From: Lysinibacillus fusiformis
Lineage (GTDB): Bacteria > Bacillota > Bacilli > Bacillales_A > Planococcaceae
Assembly (NCBI RefSeq): GCF_003049525.1
Contig: NZ_PYWL01000001.1
Location: 558,001-622,000, forward strand
Direction of reading: 5' to 3'
Length of the DNA stretch: 64,000 nucleotides
Shown one piece after another: positions 18,084-28,073 of the stretch (position 1 is its first letter; each line of letters begins with the position of its first letter). The translations under genes and the position numbers were made by a program. A model generated the notes under the pieces. That model worked only from the letters and a program-made list of their open reading frames with translations, was not told the origin of the DNA and made no database searches.

Positions 18084-18125
18084 TAAGGACTTAGCTAATA
18101 ATCATTAGTTGAGTCCTTATTTTAT
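18084..18125 (+). terminator. Terminator after spxH
   Basis: The stem TAAGGACT / AGTCCTTA with inner pairing CTAAT/ATTAG ends in TTTTATT. Confidence 0.75.
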
Positions 18126-18134
18126 TACATAAAA

Positions 18135-18180
18135 ACAAAGAAACGCCTCTATCCTCGACCGATAGAGACGCTTCTTTTTC
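18135..18180 (+). other. Second hairpin in the spxH-pepF intergenic region
   Basis: The arms AAGAAACGCCTCTATC and GATAGAGACGCTTCTT form a nearly perfect stem followed by T5, looking like another terminator. It is unexpected right after the spxH terminator and precedes a G-rich stretch with a tiny open frame (18199-18273). Confidence 0.6.
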
Positions 18181-18198
18181 ACAAAGGGGATGGGAGAA

Positions 18199-18273
18199 AT
18201 GTTCACGTTCAAACAAAGGGGTGTATGTTTGTTTTGTGATTTATTTCACAAGAATTACTCTATCATGGAATAA
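18199..18273 (+). other. Possible 24-residue open frame in intergenic region
   Basis: ATG 18199 follows GGGGATGGGAG. The frame encodes 24 residues, starting MFTFKQRG and containing a CLFC pair, and stops at 18271-18273. The rest of the 18077-18461 gap holds only the hairpins listed. Translation is unproven; it could also be an untranslated RNA. Confidence 0.25.
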
Positions 18274-18421
18274 TATAATTAGCAATGAATCCAATACTAG
18301 ATTCACAAATTTGTCAAATAGAAAGCGATTTCAAACAGTATTTTTCCAAGATGCACTCTTTTAAAGTATTTATAAATCAAAAAAAGTCATTATTCTTTCC
18401 ATTCAATTAAAGCTGTCTATA

Positions 18422-18454
18422 AAAAAAACAGGCTATAGGAATAATCCTATAGCC
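18422..18454 (-). terminator. Terminator of pepF
   Basis: The minus-strand stem GGCTATAGGA / TCCTATAGCC is followed by T8. Confidence 0.85.
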
Positions 18455-18461
18455 CAACAAA

Positions 18462-20285
18462 TTAGTTATTCAACAATAATTTTTCTAATTCAATTAAACG
18501 CTCTTCAAATACTTTACAAGCATCCTCTATTGGTTTCGCGACGTTCATATCAACACCCGCTGCCTTTAATACTTCAATTGGGAAATCCGAGCAACCTGCT
18601 TTTAAGAAGTTATTAATATAACGTTCTACAGCCGGTTCACCCTCCTCTAAAATCTGTTTACTCAATGCTGTAGCTGCCGATTTACCTGTCGCATATTGAT
18701 AAACATAGTAATTATAATAGAAGTGCGGAATACGTGCCCACTCTAAACCAATTTCCTCATCCACAACCATATCATCACCGAAGTATTTTTTATTAAGTTC
18801 ATAATACACTTCAGTCAATCGATCGGCTGTCAAAGATTCACCATTCTTATCCATTTGATGAATTAGGTGTTCGAATTCAGCAAACATTGTTTGTCTGAAA
18901 ACTGTACTTCTGAAACCGTCTAACCAATGATTTAGCAAGTAGATTTTTTGTTGAGGGTCATCAATGGTTTTAAGTAAATAGTCATTTAATAGCTCTTCAT
19001 TACATGTCGAAGCAACCTCAGCGACAAAAATAGAGTAATCCCCATAAACAAATGGCTGATTATTTCTTGAATAATAACTATGAACACTATGACCAAATTC
19101 ATGTGCCAACGTAAAGAGATTATTCACATTATCTTGCCAATTCATTAGAATATAAGGATTTGTTCCATAAGCACCGGATGAGTATGCACCACTTCGTTTC
19201 CCTTTATTCTCTAAAACATCTACCCAACGGTTATCTAGTCCGTTTTGAACAATGTTTTGATATTCCTCACCTAATGGTGCTAAAGCCTTCACTAAAATAT
19301 CTTTAGCTTCGTCGTAAGTAACCTTCATTTCCACCTCTTTTACAAGAGGTGCAAATAAATCCCACATATGCAATTCATCAACACCTAAAAGCTTCTTACG
19401 TAACGAAATATAGCGCTGCATCGCAGGTAAATGCTTATGAATCGTTTCTACTAGTTGATCGTAAACATTTTCAGGAATGAAATTATTAGACATTGCTGCC
19501 TCGCGTGCAGAGTCATAATGACGAATACGAGCACTCACATTATGTTTTTTCACATTCCCTGTTAGCGTTGACGAGAACGTATTTTTAAACTTGCCATATG
19601 TTGCGTACATGGCTTTAAAAGCACCTTCACGAACTGAGCGATCTTTGCTCTCTAAAAACTTGATATAGTTACCATGTGTAAGTTGTACTTCTTCCCCATC
19701 TTCATTTTTCACGTAAGGGAATTCCAAATCCGCATTATTTAACATGCTGAATGTATTAGAGGCAGTGCCAGTTACCTCAGACATTTGAGCGAGTAATGCT
19801 TCCTGTTCCGCTGGTAAGACATGTGGACGTGCCATTGTTATTTCTTTTAATGATTGCTTGTACAATTGTAGGTCTTGATTTTCAGCTAAATAGCTTTCGA
19901 TTGTCTCTTCATTTAATGCCAAAATTTCTGGCGTTAAAAATGATAGACCAGCAGAAATACTCGTTGCTAATGTTTGAATACGGCTATTCATATCTTGATA
20001 AAAACTATTTGTCGTATCCTGGTCATAGCGCATATGAGCATATGTGTAGAGCTTCATTGCACGTTCATAAATATGATCGTGATACTGTAAAGCTGCTAAT
20101 AATGCTTGTGCTCCATTATTTAAAGTACCTGCAAAACTAGATGCTTTTTTAGCAAGCTCTGCAACTTCCTTGAACTCATCTTCCCAAAGTGCATCGGATG
20201 CAAAAATATCCTCTAACCGCCATGTTAATTCTTCAGGTACTTCATTTCGTACCAAAATTTGATTACTGTTACTAGCCATGTGCAT
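18462..20285 (-). CDS. pepF: Oligoendopeptidase F (M3 family)
   Basis: A 607-residue cytoplasmic zinc metallopeptidase that cuts medium-sized oligopeptides. The active site HExxH is in LAHEFGHSVHSYY (around residue 396), with the downstream Glu in FVAEVASTCNEE. Length and order fit M3B oligoendopeptidase F. ATG 20285 follows GGGGGC. It matches B. subtilis YjbG by position between yjbF (coiA) and yjbH. Its likely job is recycling peptides, including those brought in by Opp-type transporters. Confidence 0.95.
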   Translation of the reverse strand: MHMASNSNQILVRNEVPEELTWRLEDIFASDALWEDEFKEVAELAKKASSFAGTLNNGAQALLAALQYHDHIYERAMKLYTYAHMRYDQDTTNSFYQDMNSRIQTLATSISAGLSFLTPEILALNEETIESYLAENQDLQLYKQSLKEITMARPHVLPAEQEALLAQMSEVTGTASNTFSMLNNADLEFPYVKNEDGEEVQLTHGNYIKFLESKDRSVREGAFKAMYATYGKFKNTFSSTLTGNVKKHNVSARIRHYDSAREAAMSNNFIPENVYDQLVETIHKHLPAMQRYISLRKKLLGVDELHMWDLFAPLVKEVEMKVTYDEAKDILVKALAPLGEEYQNIVQNGLDNRWVDVLENKGKRSGAYSSGAYGTNPYILMNWQDNVNNLFTLAHEFGHSVHSYYSRNNQPFVYGDYSIFVAEVASTCNEELLNDYLLKTIDDPQQKIYLLNHWLDGFRSTVFRQTMFAEFEHLIHQMDKNGESLTADRLTEVYYELNKKYFGDDMVVDEEIGLEWARIPHFYYNYYVYQYATGKSAATALSKQILEEGEPAVERYINNFLKAGCSDFPIEVLKAAGVDMNVAKPIEDACKVFEERLIELEKLLLNN

Positions 20286-20332
20286 GCCAGCCCCCTTTAT
20301 ATGTGCTTTTTTCCCTATACTCTCATATTTTC

Positions 20333-21453
20333 TCAGTATATTGCGGCAATTGCAAATAATTGTGCGTAAACGATCTCACAAATATCCTGTAGTTTCTGAT
20401 CTTGTTCTATTCCATTCAATATGAGGCTATATTGTTGAACAGCTTTTACTGCCTGCCCGGTATATTCTAAATGAGACTGCATGAGAAAATCTTGAATATG
20501 GTGTTTTTTTAATTCATATGGCTCTAAACGTAACTGTTGACTAAAATGCAACAGCATCGTTTGCCATTCACTTGCAAATAGTGAAATTGCTGTCCCATCT
20601 TTTACCGGAATTCCGATATAAGAGGGCATTGCCGAAATAGAAAAATTCAACTCATAACAACTTCGTAAAAATGTATCCTGCACGCCTTGTTTACTATGTA
20701 GGAGGCGCCTATTTGCAAATTGCTGGCAAGCATGTTTATATAGCTGCCAATACTGTTGAAATTCTTCTAAGGAAATGCAAGTTGGTAAATAAAATGGAAA
20801 GCGTTGCTTATCTATGGGGATTTTTTGGACTTTCCCTATAAAAGTATGCCCATGCACATGAAGGAGATTCGTCCAATATTCAAAATGGGCTGTTTTGGCA
20901 TTATAGGTCATTAAATAAGGAAGGCCTGTTGAAGTGGTCATGAATGACTTTTGTAGTAATGGAGGAATACTTATTTTTCGAATTCCATTGATTGCTTCGT
21001 ATCTTTGAGGCGTTAAAAAGAGCCAAATGGCTTGAATGTTATTTTTTTCATAGCCTGTTGTCCGCTCCTGCCATTTATGATGAGTAAGTGGGCTACATTG
21101 AAATTCCAGTGCGACGTTGTTAGTTTCTAAAGCAACAAGCAAATCTGGACGCTGAGAAAGCTCTGTTAAATAGGGCTCCAACTTCACTTTATGTCCAAGC
21201 TTTTGTAGCCATTCAAACAATTGAATTTTACCTTGTAAATGAAGTTTTGATTCACCTTCAGCAAATAATTTCGGACATTGACTTTGCGTATGATGTGCAA
21301 AATGCGGGATATTATAGGAACCAATTTTTAAATGAACTGGTTCTAGACATTGAGGACAAAAAATGTCATCTGGCGCCTATATGTCTGCAATGCTTTTCTC
21401 GTATATTGATATGCGTGAAAAAGCTGCTGTAAATTATTATAGGCAATTAGCAT
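20333..21453 (-). pseudogene. coiA: Competence protein CoiA, disrupted by a one-base frameshift
   Basis: CoiA (YjbF in B. subtilis) is a competence-induced nuclease-like protein for processing incoming DNA. The true start appears to be ATG 21453 behind AAAAAGGAG, encoding MLIAYNNLQQLFHAYQYTRK, typical of CoiA N-termini. That frame stops at 21343. The zinc-finger CPQC and the rest (PHFAHHTQ, nuclease segment DLLVALETNNVALEFQCSPL) continue in another frame to 20333. One extra T in the six-T tract (21358-21363) would restore an unbroken protein of 373 residues. Either a natural frameshift or a sequencing error is possible; the downstream frame has no other damage. Confidence 0.8.
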
Positions 21454-21562
21454 ATAATCAGCTCCTTTTTGGCCAACTATAGTAAAAATTATTAGCTATC
21501 ACAAATTAAAAGCTGTTTTTTCTTGAAATTTATGAAATGCCACACTACTGAGCTTTTCGTAT

Positions 21563-21616
21563 AAAAAAACTGTAGTGAATCTCGATAAATTTACCGAGTT
21601 CACTACAGTCTAAAAA
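21563..21616 (-). terminator. Terminator of mecA
   Basis: A long stem (CTGTAGTGAA with TTCACTACAG, plus inner CTCG/CGAG) is followed by T7 on the minus strand. Confidence 0.88.
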
Positions 21617-21633
21617 ATCAAGTAAACATATGC

Positions 21634-22302
21634 TTAAGCAAAGTATTTTCGAACTGTCTCAAAGCAATTAAATTCCATAATTTTTTCGCCGTACTCCTCT
21701 AAACGATGAATCGTAAAATTAGATGGCGTTAAAAATTCTTTGATGACCGCATTTCGATCGTGACGGTTTAACTCTTCATCTGCATTACCGAAATCAACAA
21801 CTAAATAGTACCAATTTTCATATTTAAATAATGAGGAATCCACTAATTCGTCCGTCATTCGTTTTGCAACAGGGATTAACTCATCAATATCTTTAAATTT
21901 ATATACATAAATGTCTGTATCCATAAATAATTCTGATTCATCCATGTCACCAAATTGAGTTAGTTGGCTAAGAAGATCGTCCCCAACTTCATCGAATGGT
22001 GCAAACATCTCTTTGTGTTCATCAAAATTCGAATGACCATCTAATGTTTCACCGTCTTTTAAGATATGTGCACGTGTGACAATGATTTCTAAGCCTACTT
22101 CAGATGCATTGATATGAATCCAAATCGGACCTTCTACATCAAAATAATCCTCCGTATTTACTTCATCAATCATATCCCAAAAAAGCTGTTCACCCTTTGC
22201 TCGATTGTACCAGATTTCTTCACGACTATAGCCGCGATCCTCTATATCATTGTACGTAATAAAGAGCTTAAGTGTATTTTCATTTACACGTTCGATGTCC
22301 AC
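21634..22302 (-). CDS. mecA: Adaptor protein MecA
   Basis: MecA (222 residues) recruits ComK and other substrates to the ClpC/ClpP protease, holding competence off. The N-terminal substrate-binding part starts MDIERVNENTLKLFITYNDIEDRGY; the acidic linker and the C-terminal ClpC-binding domain (about 130-222, including YVYKFKDIDELIPVAKR) follow. The start is GTG 22302 behind GAGG. ComK itself is encoded at the right end of the window. Confidence 0.95.
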   Translation of the reverse strand: MDIERVNENTLKLFITYNDIEDRGYSREEIWYNRAKGEQLFWDMIDEVNTEDYFDVEGPIWIHINASEVGLEIIVTRAHILKDGETLDGHSNFDEHKEMFAPFDEVGDDLLSQLTQFGDMDESELFMDTDIYVYKFKDIDELIPVAKRMTDELVDSSLFKYENWYYLVVDFGNADEELNRHDRNAVIKEFLTPSNFTIHRLEEYGEKIMEFNCFETVRKYFA

Positions 22303-22662
22303 TAGACCTCATCTCCCTTCACTGTCATATGTCGAAAAACAGTTTTGTTTCATTAGTATGCTTTTATTCTTTGTTTTTAACCTTCATACTGCATTGTTTT
22401 TCAACCTTTGACCACACCAGTAAAACCACACGAGGAACTGCAAACATTAAAATTTTTTATTTACAGTTGTCTCTAACACTATTGTATGCTGTTCTGTCAT
22501 AAAATGAAAAGGATATACACCATTTCACAGAAGATATTTGAATTATTGAAATTGTAGTAAACTATTTAACTTAAATCAAGTTTAACATACTTTAACGGAA
22601 ATATATGACTTTGCCCTATTAATTATTATACTTTATATAGAAGGTTTTACATAAGTAAAACA

Positions 22663-22708
22663 TAAAAAAATAGATGTCACAATATGCATCTCACATCTGT
22701 AACATCTA
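22663..22708 (-). terminator. Terminator of spx
   Basis: The minus-strand stem AGATGTTACA / TGTGACATCT (with a loop of about 17 bases) is followed by T7. The rest of the 22303-22736 gap holds the mecA 5' region, with no further gene visible. Confidence 0.75.
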
Positions 22709-22736
22709 CTACTTATTTTATTCAGAATAGATAAAA

Positions 22737-23135
22737 TTAATTCACCATTCTTTGTGCTTCTTGCAACTGATATGCTCGAACTTTTCGAGGTAAGAAACGA
22801 CGAATTTCATCTTCGTTATAGCCAACTTGTAGACGTTTTTCATCTAGAATGATTGGTCGGCGTAATAAACCAGGATATTCCTGAATTAATTCATATAAAC
22901 GTTGTAAAGGTAAACTTTCCACATCTACATTTAATTTTTGGAATATTTTAGAACGTGTAGAAATAATTTCATCTGTGCCATCTTCCGTCATACGTAAGAT
23001 TTTTTTAATTTCACTAATACTTAGTGGTTCAGAAAATATATTACGTTCTGTATAGGGAATTTCGTGCTCCTCTAGCCATGCTTTCGCTTTACGGCAAGAG
23101 GTACAACTTGGTGATGTAAATAAAGTTACGATCAT
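22737..23135 (-). CDS. spxA: Transcriptional regulator Spx
   Basis: Spx binds the RNA polymerase alpha C-terminal domain and reprograms transcription under thiol stress. The redox switch CTSC is at residues 11-14 ([10 protein letters not shown]) and the ArsC-like fold continues with [21 protein letters not shown] chose ATG 23135, giving 132 residues, the family length; a GTG at 23147 is in frame but too close to AAAGGA. The stability of Spx is controlled by SpxH, also in this window. Confidence 0.95.
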   Translation of the reverse strand: MIVTLFTSPSCTSCRKAKAWLEEHEIPYTERNIFSEPLSISEIKKILRMTEDGTDEIISTRSKIFQKLNVDVESLPLQRLYELIQEYPGLLRRPIILDEKRLQVGYNEDEIRRFLPRKVRAYQLQEAQRMVN

Positions 23136-23223
23136 TCGTTCTGACACATCCTTTCATTTTGTAATCATATCTATAAACCAGTGTGTTAAATTAGAATTAA
23201 TGTAATGTAAAATACACAGTACC

Positions 23224-23252
23224 ATTATACAGCACTCCGCTGTTTTTGAATA
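23224..23252 (-). promoter_or_regulatory. Candidate promoter of spx
   Basis: On the minus strand a perfect -10 TATAAT (23224-23229) lies 17 bases from a weak -35 TATTCA (23247-23252), about 90 bases before spx. A weak -35 would suit an activator-dependent or Spx-type promoter. Confidence 0.45.
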
Positions 23253-23557
23253 TAGTTCCAATAAAAAAAAGAATGAGCGTCTTGCTAAATTTTCTGTCTT
23301 TTTATATACCTTTTTAATGTATATACTTTTTTCACAACATTTCGAACTACTACTACTATTCCCACTTTAAGTGTATTTTAAACATCTTTTTACGTCGCTC
23401 TGCTGTTCTCATTTACCTAAGATAAACGAGAAAATTGTCAGTTCGACGTGTACACCTCAAGTTAATTTTAATAAAAAAGTTTCTTTTTATAACAAATTTA
23501 CACAACAAAAAAAGCATATAATTTTTTCTCTAAAAAAAACACCGCCAAAAGTCTGAC

Positions 23558-23586
23558 TTTACACAATGAAATCTTTATAATATAAT
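23558..23586 (+). promoter_or_regulatory. SigA promoter of the trpS T-box leader
   Basis: TTTACA (23558-23563), a 17-base spacer, and TATAAT (23581-23586) lie just before the T-box RNA. Between here and spx (about 23255-23555) I see no gene, only AT-rich sequence. Confidence 0.7.
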
Positions 23587-23599
23587 TCAATGCAATAAA

Positions 23600-24896
<1,297 letters not shown>

Positions 24897-24900
24897 TCAT

Positions 24901-25122
24901 TTATAGCTTATCTGACGTTCGATCAAAGCCTATATCAAGAACGACAGCGCATATGATGATACAAGCACCAACCGCCATATAAAATTCCGTTGTTTGAAAC
25001 ATAAATTTGAACACAACTTTCCAAGAATACCCTAGCGTACGGTAATTTAAATACAATATAAGATTCCCTAATGAGAGGATCATGAGACCATAGCTTACTA
25101 AAAATAAAAAGAGACGGAACAA
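24901..25122 (-). CDS. Small membrane protein of unknown function
   Basis: A 73-residue protein with two hydrophobic helices (about residues 3-25 and 47-67) and a basic/aromatic loop between them. The start is TTG 25122, ten bases behind AAAGGA. It is convergent with trpS and downstream of its own short 5' region; a fabF terminator lies 50 bases beyond the start. I do not recognise a family. The coding assignment rests on a good ribosome binding site and clear membrane-protein composition. Confidence 0.55.
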   Translation of the reverse strand: MFRLFLFLVSYGLMILSLGNLILYLNYRTLGYSWKVVFKFMFQTTEFYMAVGACIIICAVVLDIGFDRTSDKL

Positions 25123-25174
25123 TGTAACGGCATCCTTTCTATTTCTTCTTACTTATCATTTATTCACAAAACTA

Positions 25175-25216
25175 TAAAAAAAGACGTCAGCCGTTTAAAT
25201 TTGGCTGACGTTTTTT
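25175..25216 (-). terminator. Terminator of fabH-fabF
   Basis: The stem ACGTCAGCC / GGCTGACGT with A7 and T6 on its flanks; it lies directly after fabF on the minus strand. Confidence 0.88.
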
Positions 25217-25233
25217 GAGTTTAGATGTACTAT

Positions 25234-26475
25234 TTATGCTTCATATTTTTTAAATAGAAGACTTGCATTGTGCCCACCAAAACCAAGAGAATTACTCATT
25301 GCATATTGAATGTTTGCTTCTCTCGCTTCATTTGGAACATAATCTAAATCACAATCAGGATCTGGATCTGTTAAATTAATTGTTGGTGGTAATATACCTT
25401 CTTTAAGCGCAAGAGCGGTAAAAATAGCTTCTACGCCCCCTGCTGCCCCTAATAAGTGTCCTGTCATAGACTTTGTAGAACTCATAGCTAGGTTATAAGC
25501 ATGGTCACCGAAAGCAGTTTTAACAGCTTGTGTTTCAAATAAGTCATTATATGGCGTACTAGTGCCATGTGCATTAATATAATCAACTTGAGATGCCTCT
25601 ACACCAGCATCTGTCAATGCTTGCATCATTGCACGTGCCGCACCTTCACCCTCTGGAGCTGGAGCAGTAATATGATGAGCATCTCCTGTTGCACCATAAC
25701 CTAATACTTCCGCATAGATTTTTGCGCCACGAGCTTTTGCATGTTCGTACTCTTCTAAGATGACAATACCTGCGCCTTCACCAATAATAAATCCATCACG
25801 ATTTTTATCAAATGGACGGCATGCTTCTTGTGGATTTTGATTTAAAGATAATGCAGTATTGGCACAGAAACCTGCGACAGCCATCGTTACGATTGGTGAT
25901 TCCGCACCACCTGAAATCATAACATCTGCATCCCCACGTTCAATAACTTTAAAAGCATCTCCAATTGAGTTTGTTCCAGAAGCACATGCTGTTACTGAGC
26001 AAGAGTTAATTCCCTTTGCACCAAAATGAATCGACACTTGACCTGAAGCCATATCAGGAATCATCATTGGAATGAAGAATGGGCTAACTCGTCTTGCCCC
26101 GCGCTCTTGGAATGTTAAAAACTGTTGCTCATAGGTTTCCATTCCACCAATACCCGAACCAATCCAAACACCCGCACGTGGAGCTAACTCCTCATCAATT
26201 GTTAGCTGTGCATCTTCCATAGCCATGATTGAAGCAGCTAATGCATAATGTGTAAAGCGGTCCATCTTTCGAGCTTCTTTACGATCAATATATTTTTCAA
26301 TATCAAAATCTTTCACTTCTGCTGCAATTTTGGCTGCAAAAAGCTCTTTATTTAAACGTGTTAGCTCACCAATGCCAGATTTACCAGCTTTAATGTTCGT
26401 CCATGTTTCTTCGATGCTATTTCCTAGTGGTGTAACTGCGCCAATTCCTGTAATTACTACTCGTCTTTTACTCAT
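25234..26475 (-). CDS. fabF: Beta-ketoacyl-ACP synthase II
   Basis: FabF extends acyl-ACP with malonyl-ACP in fatty-acid elongation. The Cys-His-His triad is visible in [13 protein letters not shown] (Cys near 164), [11 protein letters not shown] and [12 protein letters not shown] chose ATG 26475 ([10 protein letters not shown]), nine bases behind GAGGGG, giving 413 residues, the B. subtilis length. It follows fabH by 30 bases in one operon. Confidence 0.96.
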   Translation of the reverse strand: MSKRRVVITGIGAVTPLGNSIEETWTNIKAGKSGIGELTRLNKELFAAKIAAEVKDFDIEKYIDRKEARKMDRFTHYALAASIMAMEDAQLTIDEELAPRAGVWIGSGIGGMETYEQQFLTFQERGARRVSPFFIPMMIPDMASGQVSIHFGAKGINSCSVTACASGTNSIGDAFKVIERGDADVMISGGAESPIVTMAVAGFCANTALSLNQNPQEACRPFDKNRDGFIIGEGAGIVILEEYEHAKARGAKIYAEVLGYGATGDAHHITAPAPEGEGAARAMMQALTDAGVEASQVDYINAHGTSTPYNDLFETQAVKTAFGDHAYNLAMSSTKSMTGHLLGAAGGVEAIFTALALKEGILPPTINLTDPDPDCDLDYVPNEAREANIQYAMSNSLGFGGHNASLLFKKYEA

Positions 26476-26505
26476 TGTCATACTCCCCTCAAGCATTTTT
26501 CCTAT

Positions 26506-27444
26506 TTATTTTCCCCATCTCATGGCTACGGCACCCCATGTTAAGCCGCCACCAAAACCAACAAGGACTAATAAATCATCCTCTTTAATTTTACCTGCTT
26601 CAAGCTCATCTACCAAGGAAATACCAATCGATGCTGCAGAAGTATTCCCATATTTATGAATCGTTTTTGACATTTTTTCTGGTGGTAGCTCTAATCGCTC
26701 ACGAGCAGATTCCATAATACGTATATTTGCCTGATGCGGCACTAAAAAATCTACGTCTTCTTTTGTTAATCCTGCTTTATCTAACACACTTACAGCCGAT
26801 TCACCCATTTGACGTACAGCAAATTTAAATACTTCACGACCATTCATGGCAATCGTGTCTTGTTTTGTTAAATAAAGATTTTTACCGCCTGTGCCATCTG
26901 CACCAAGCTCAAATGATAAAATACCTCTGCCTTCAGATACTGGCCCTACAACTGCTGCGCTCGCGCCATCACCGAATAATACTGCTGTATTACGATCATT
27001 CCAATCAATGACTTTTGACAGCTTTTCAACACCTACTACTAAGACATATTTATAAGTGTTTGCCTCTACAAAATGTTTAGCTGTCACTAAACTATATATA
27101 AATCCTGCACATGCGGCTGCTTGATCCATCGCCGCAGCATTTACTGCTCCGAGTTGTTCCTGAACCATACATGCTACACTTGGGAAAGTTTGATCCTGTG
27201 TGACAGTTGCTACAAGTATTAACCCAATCTCCTCAGGCGTAATACCCGCTTTTGCAATAGCTTCTTTAGCAGCGGCTACTGCTAAATCTGAAGTTTCCTG
27301 ATCATCTGCCGCAAAATGGCGTTCTTCAATGCCTGTTCGCGTACGAATCCACTCATCCGAAGTATCCATTATTTTTTCTAAATCAAAATTTGTCACGACT
27401 TTCTCAGGAACGTATTTGCCTATTCCTAAAATACCAGCGTTCAT
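26506..27444 (-). CDS. fabH: Beta-ketoacyl-ACP synthase III
   Basis: FabH starts fatty-acid synthesis by condensing acyl-CoA with malonyl-ACP. The catalytic Cys is in [12 protein letters not shown] (near 112), His in VPHQANIRI and Asn in [12 protein letters not shown] chose ATG 27444, seven bases behind GAGGGG; the product is 312 residues. A promoter and a FapR-like operator sit just upstream. In Firmicutes FabH prefers branched acyl-CoA primers; that is family knowledge. Confidence 0.96.
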   Translation of the reverse strand: MNAGILGIGKYVPEKVVTNFDLEKIMDTSDEWIRTRTGIEERHFAADDQETSDLAVAAAKEAIAKAGITPEEIGLILVATVTQDQTFPSVACMVQEQLGAVNAAAMDQAAACAGFIYSLVTAKHFVEANTYKYVLVVGVEKLSKVIDWNDRNTAVLFGDGASAAVVGPVSEGRGILSFELGADGTGGKNLYLTKQDTIAMNGREVFKFAVRQMGESAVSVLDKAGLTKEDVDFLVPHQANIRIMESARERLELPPEKMSKTIHKYGNTSAASIGISLVDELEAGKIKEDDLLVLVGFGGGLTWGAVAMRWGK

Positions 27445-27476
27445 ATAGCAACCCCTCAGCTTTCTTACTATCAATT

Positions 27477-27523
27477 ATTAGTAACTGGTCATAATTATAA
27501 CGCATAGTAAAGGAATGACGCAA
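27477..27523 (-). promoter_or_regulatory. Promoter of fabHF with FapR-like operator
   Basis: On the minus strand TTGCGT (27518-27523) and TATAAT (27494-27499) are 18 bases apart. A degenerate inverted repeat at 27477-27495, next to the -10, matches the FapR consensus ATTAGTATCAGGTACTAAT at 15 of 19 positions. FapR represses fab genes until malonyl-CoA rises. The remaining sequence to 27829 contains the yjzD 5' region and no further gene. Confidence 0.55.
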
Positions 27524-27829
27524 GATGATTTAAAATTATTGTGTATGGAACGAGTCGTTTCTTTGTTATTGAAAGTAAGCTTAGGCTTATACTCCGTATA
27601 GTGTGAAGTCTATAGAGTTGCCAAATTCCCTTTTTCAGGTTTGCATACTTTGGCAAAATGAATGCCGCAAAAAATACATGAGAATTATAAAATGCAAAAC
27701 CTTGTATTTGTTGTGACAAATTCGCCATGTTTCACATAAAAGATTCATTTTTTTTCGATTTATGTTATGATATGATAATGAATATGAGTAAAAACTTATG
27801 ATGAAAAAAGTTCGGTTGAGGTGAAATTA

Positions 27830-28024
27830 ATGCAATATATCGTAACGTTCGTATGGTCATTCCTACTAGTTTCAATGTTAAACTATGTAGTCAGCTCTGT
27901 ACTTGGTGCACCATTTGATTTTAAGACAGGGGCAATCGTTTCAGTTGTATTCTCCATCTTAATTTTTATTATTGGAGCAATCATTCCAAACGATCCTACA
28001 CCAGAGGCTGCAGACCATCATTAA
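27830..28024 (+). CDS. yjzD: YjzD-family small membrane protein (DUF2929)
   Basis: A 64-residue protein with two hydrophobic helices (about 2-20 and 32-52) and an acidic, His-ending tail. It matches B. subtilis YjzD in length and pattern (FxWxFLL at the N-terminus, DFxTGxIxxVVFSILIFIIG in the middle). Position next to fabH is also conserved. I chose ATG 27830 with GAGGTGA eight bases upstream. Function unknown. Confidence 0.75.
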   Translation: MQYIVTFVWSFLLVSMLNYVVSSVLGAPFDFKTGAIVSVVFSILIFIIGAIIPNDPTPEAADHH

Positions 28025-28032
28025 TTCAGCTA

Positions 28033-28072
28033 GAAAAAACCTGTTCCGCATTATGCGAAACAGGTTTTTTCT
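28033..28072. terminator. Bidirectional terminator between yjzD and clpB
   Basis: AAAAAACCTGTT and AACAGGTTTTTT flank a CGCAT/ATGCG inner stem. Confidence 0.88.
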
Positions 28073-28073
28073 G

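Noticed and set aside
22644..22661. Small perfect hairpin GTTTTAC/GTAAAAC after spx
   Set aside because: AT-rich and short; likely by chance next to the true spx terminator.
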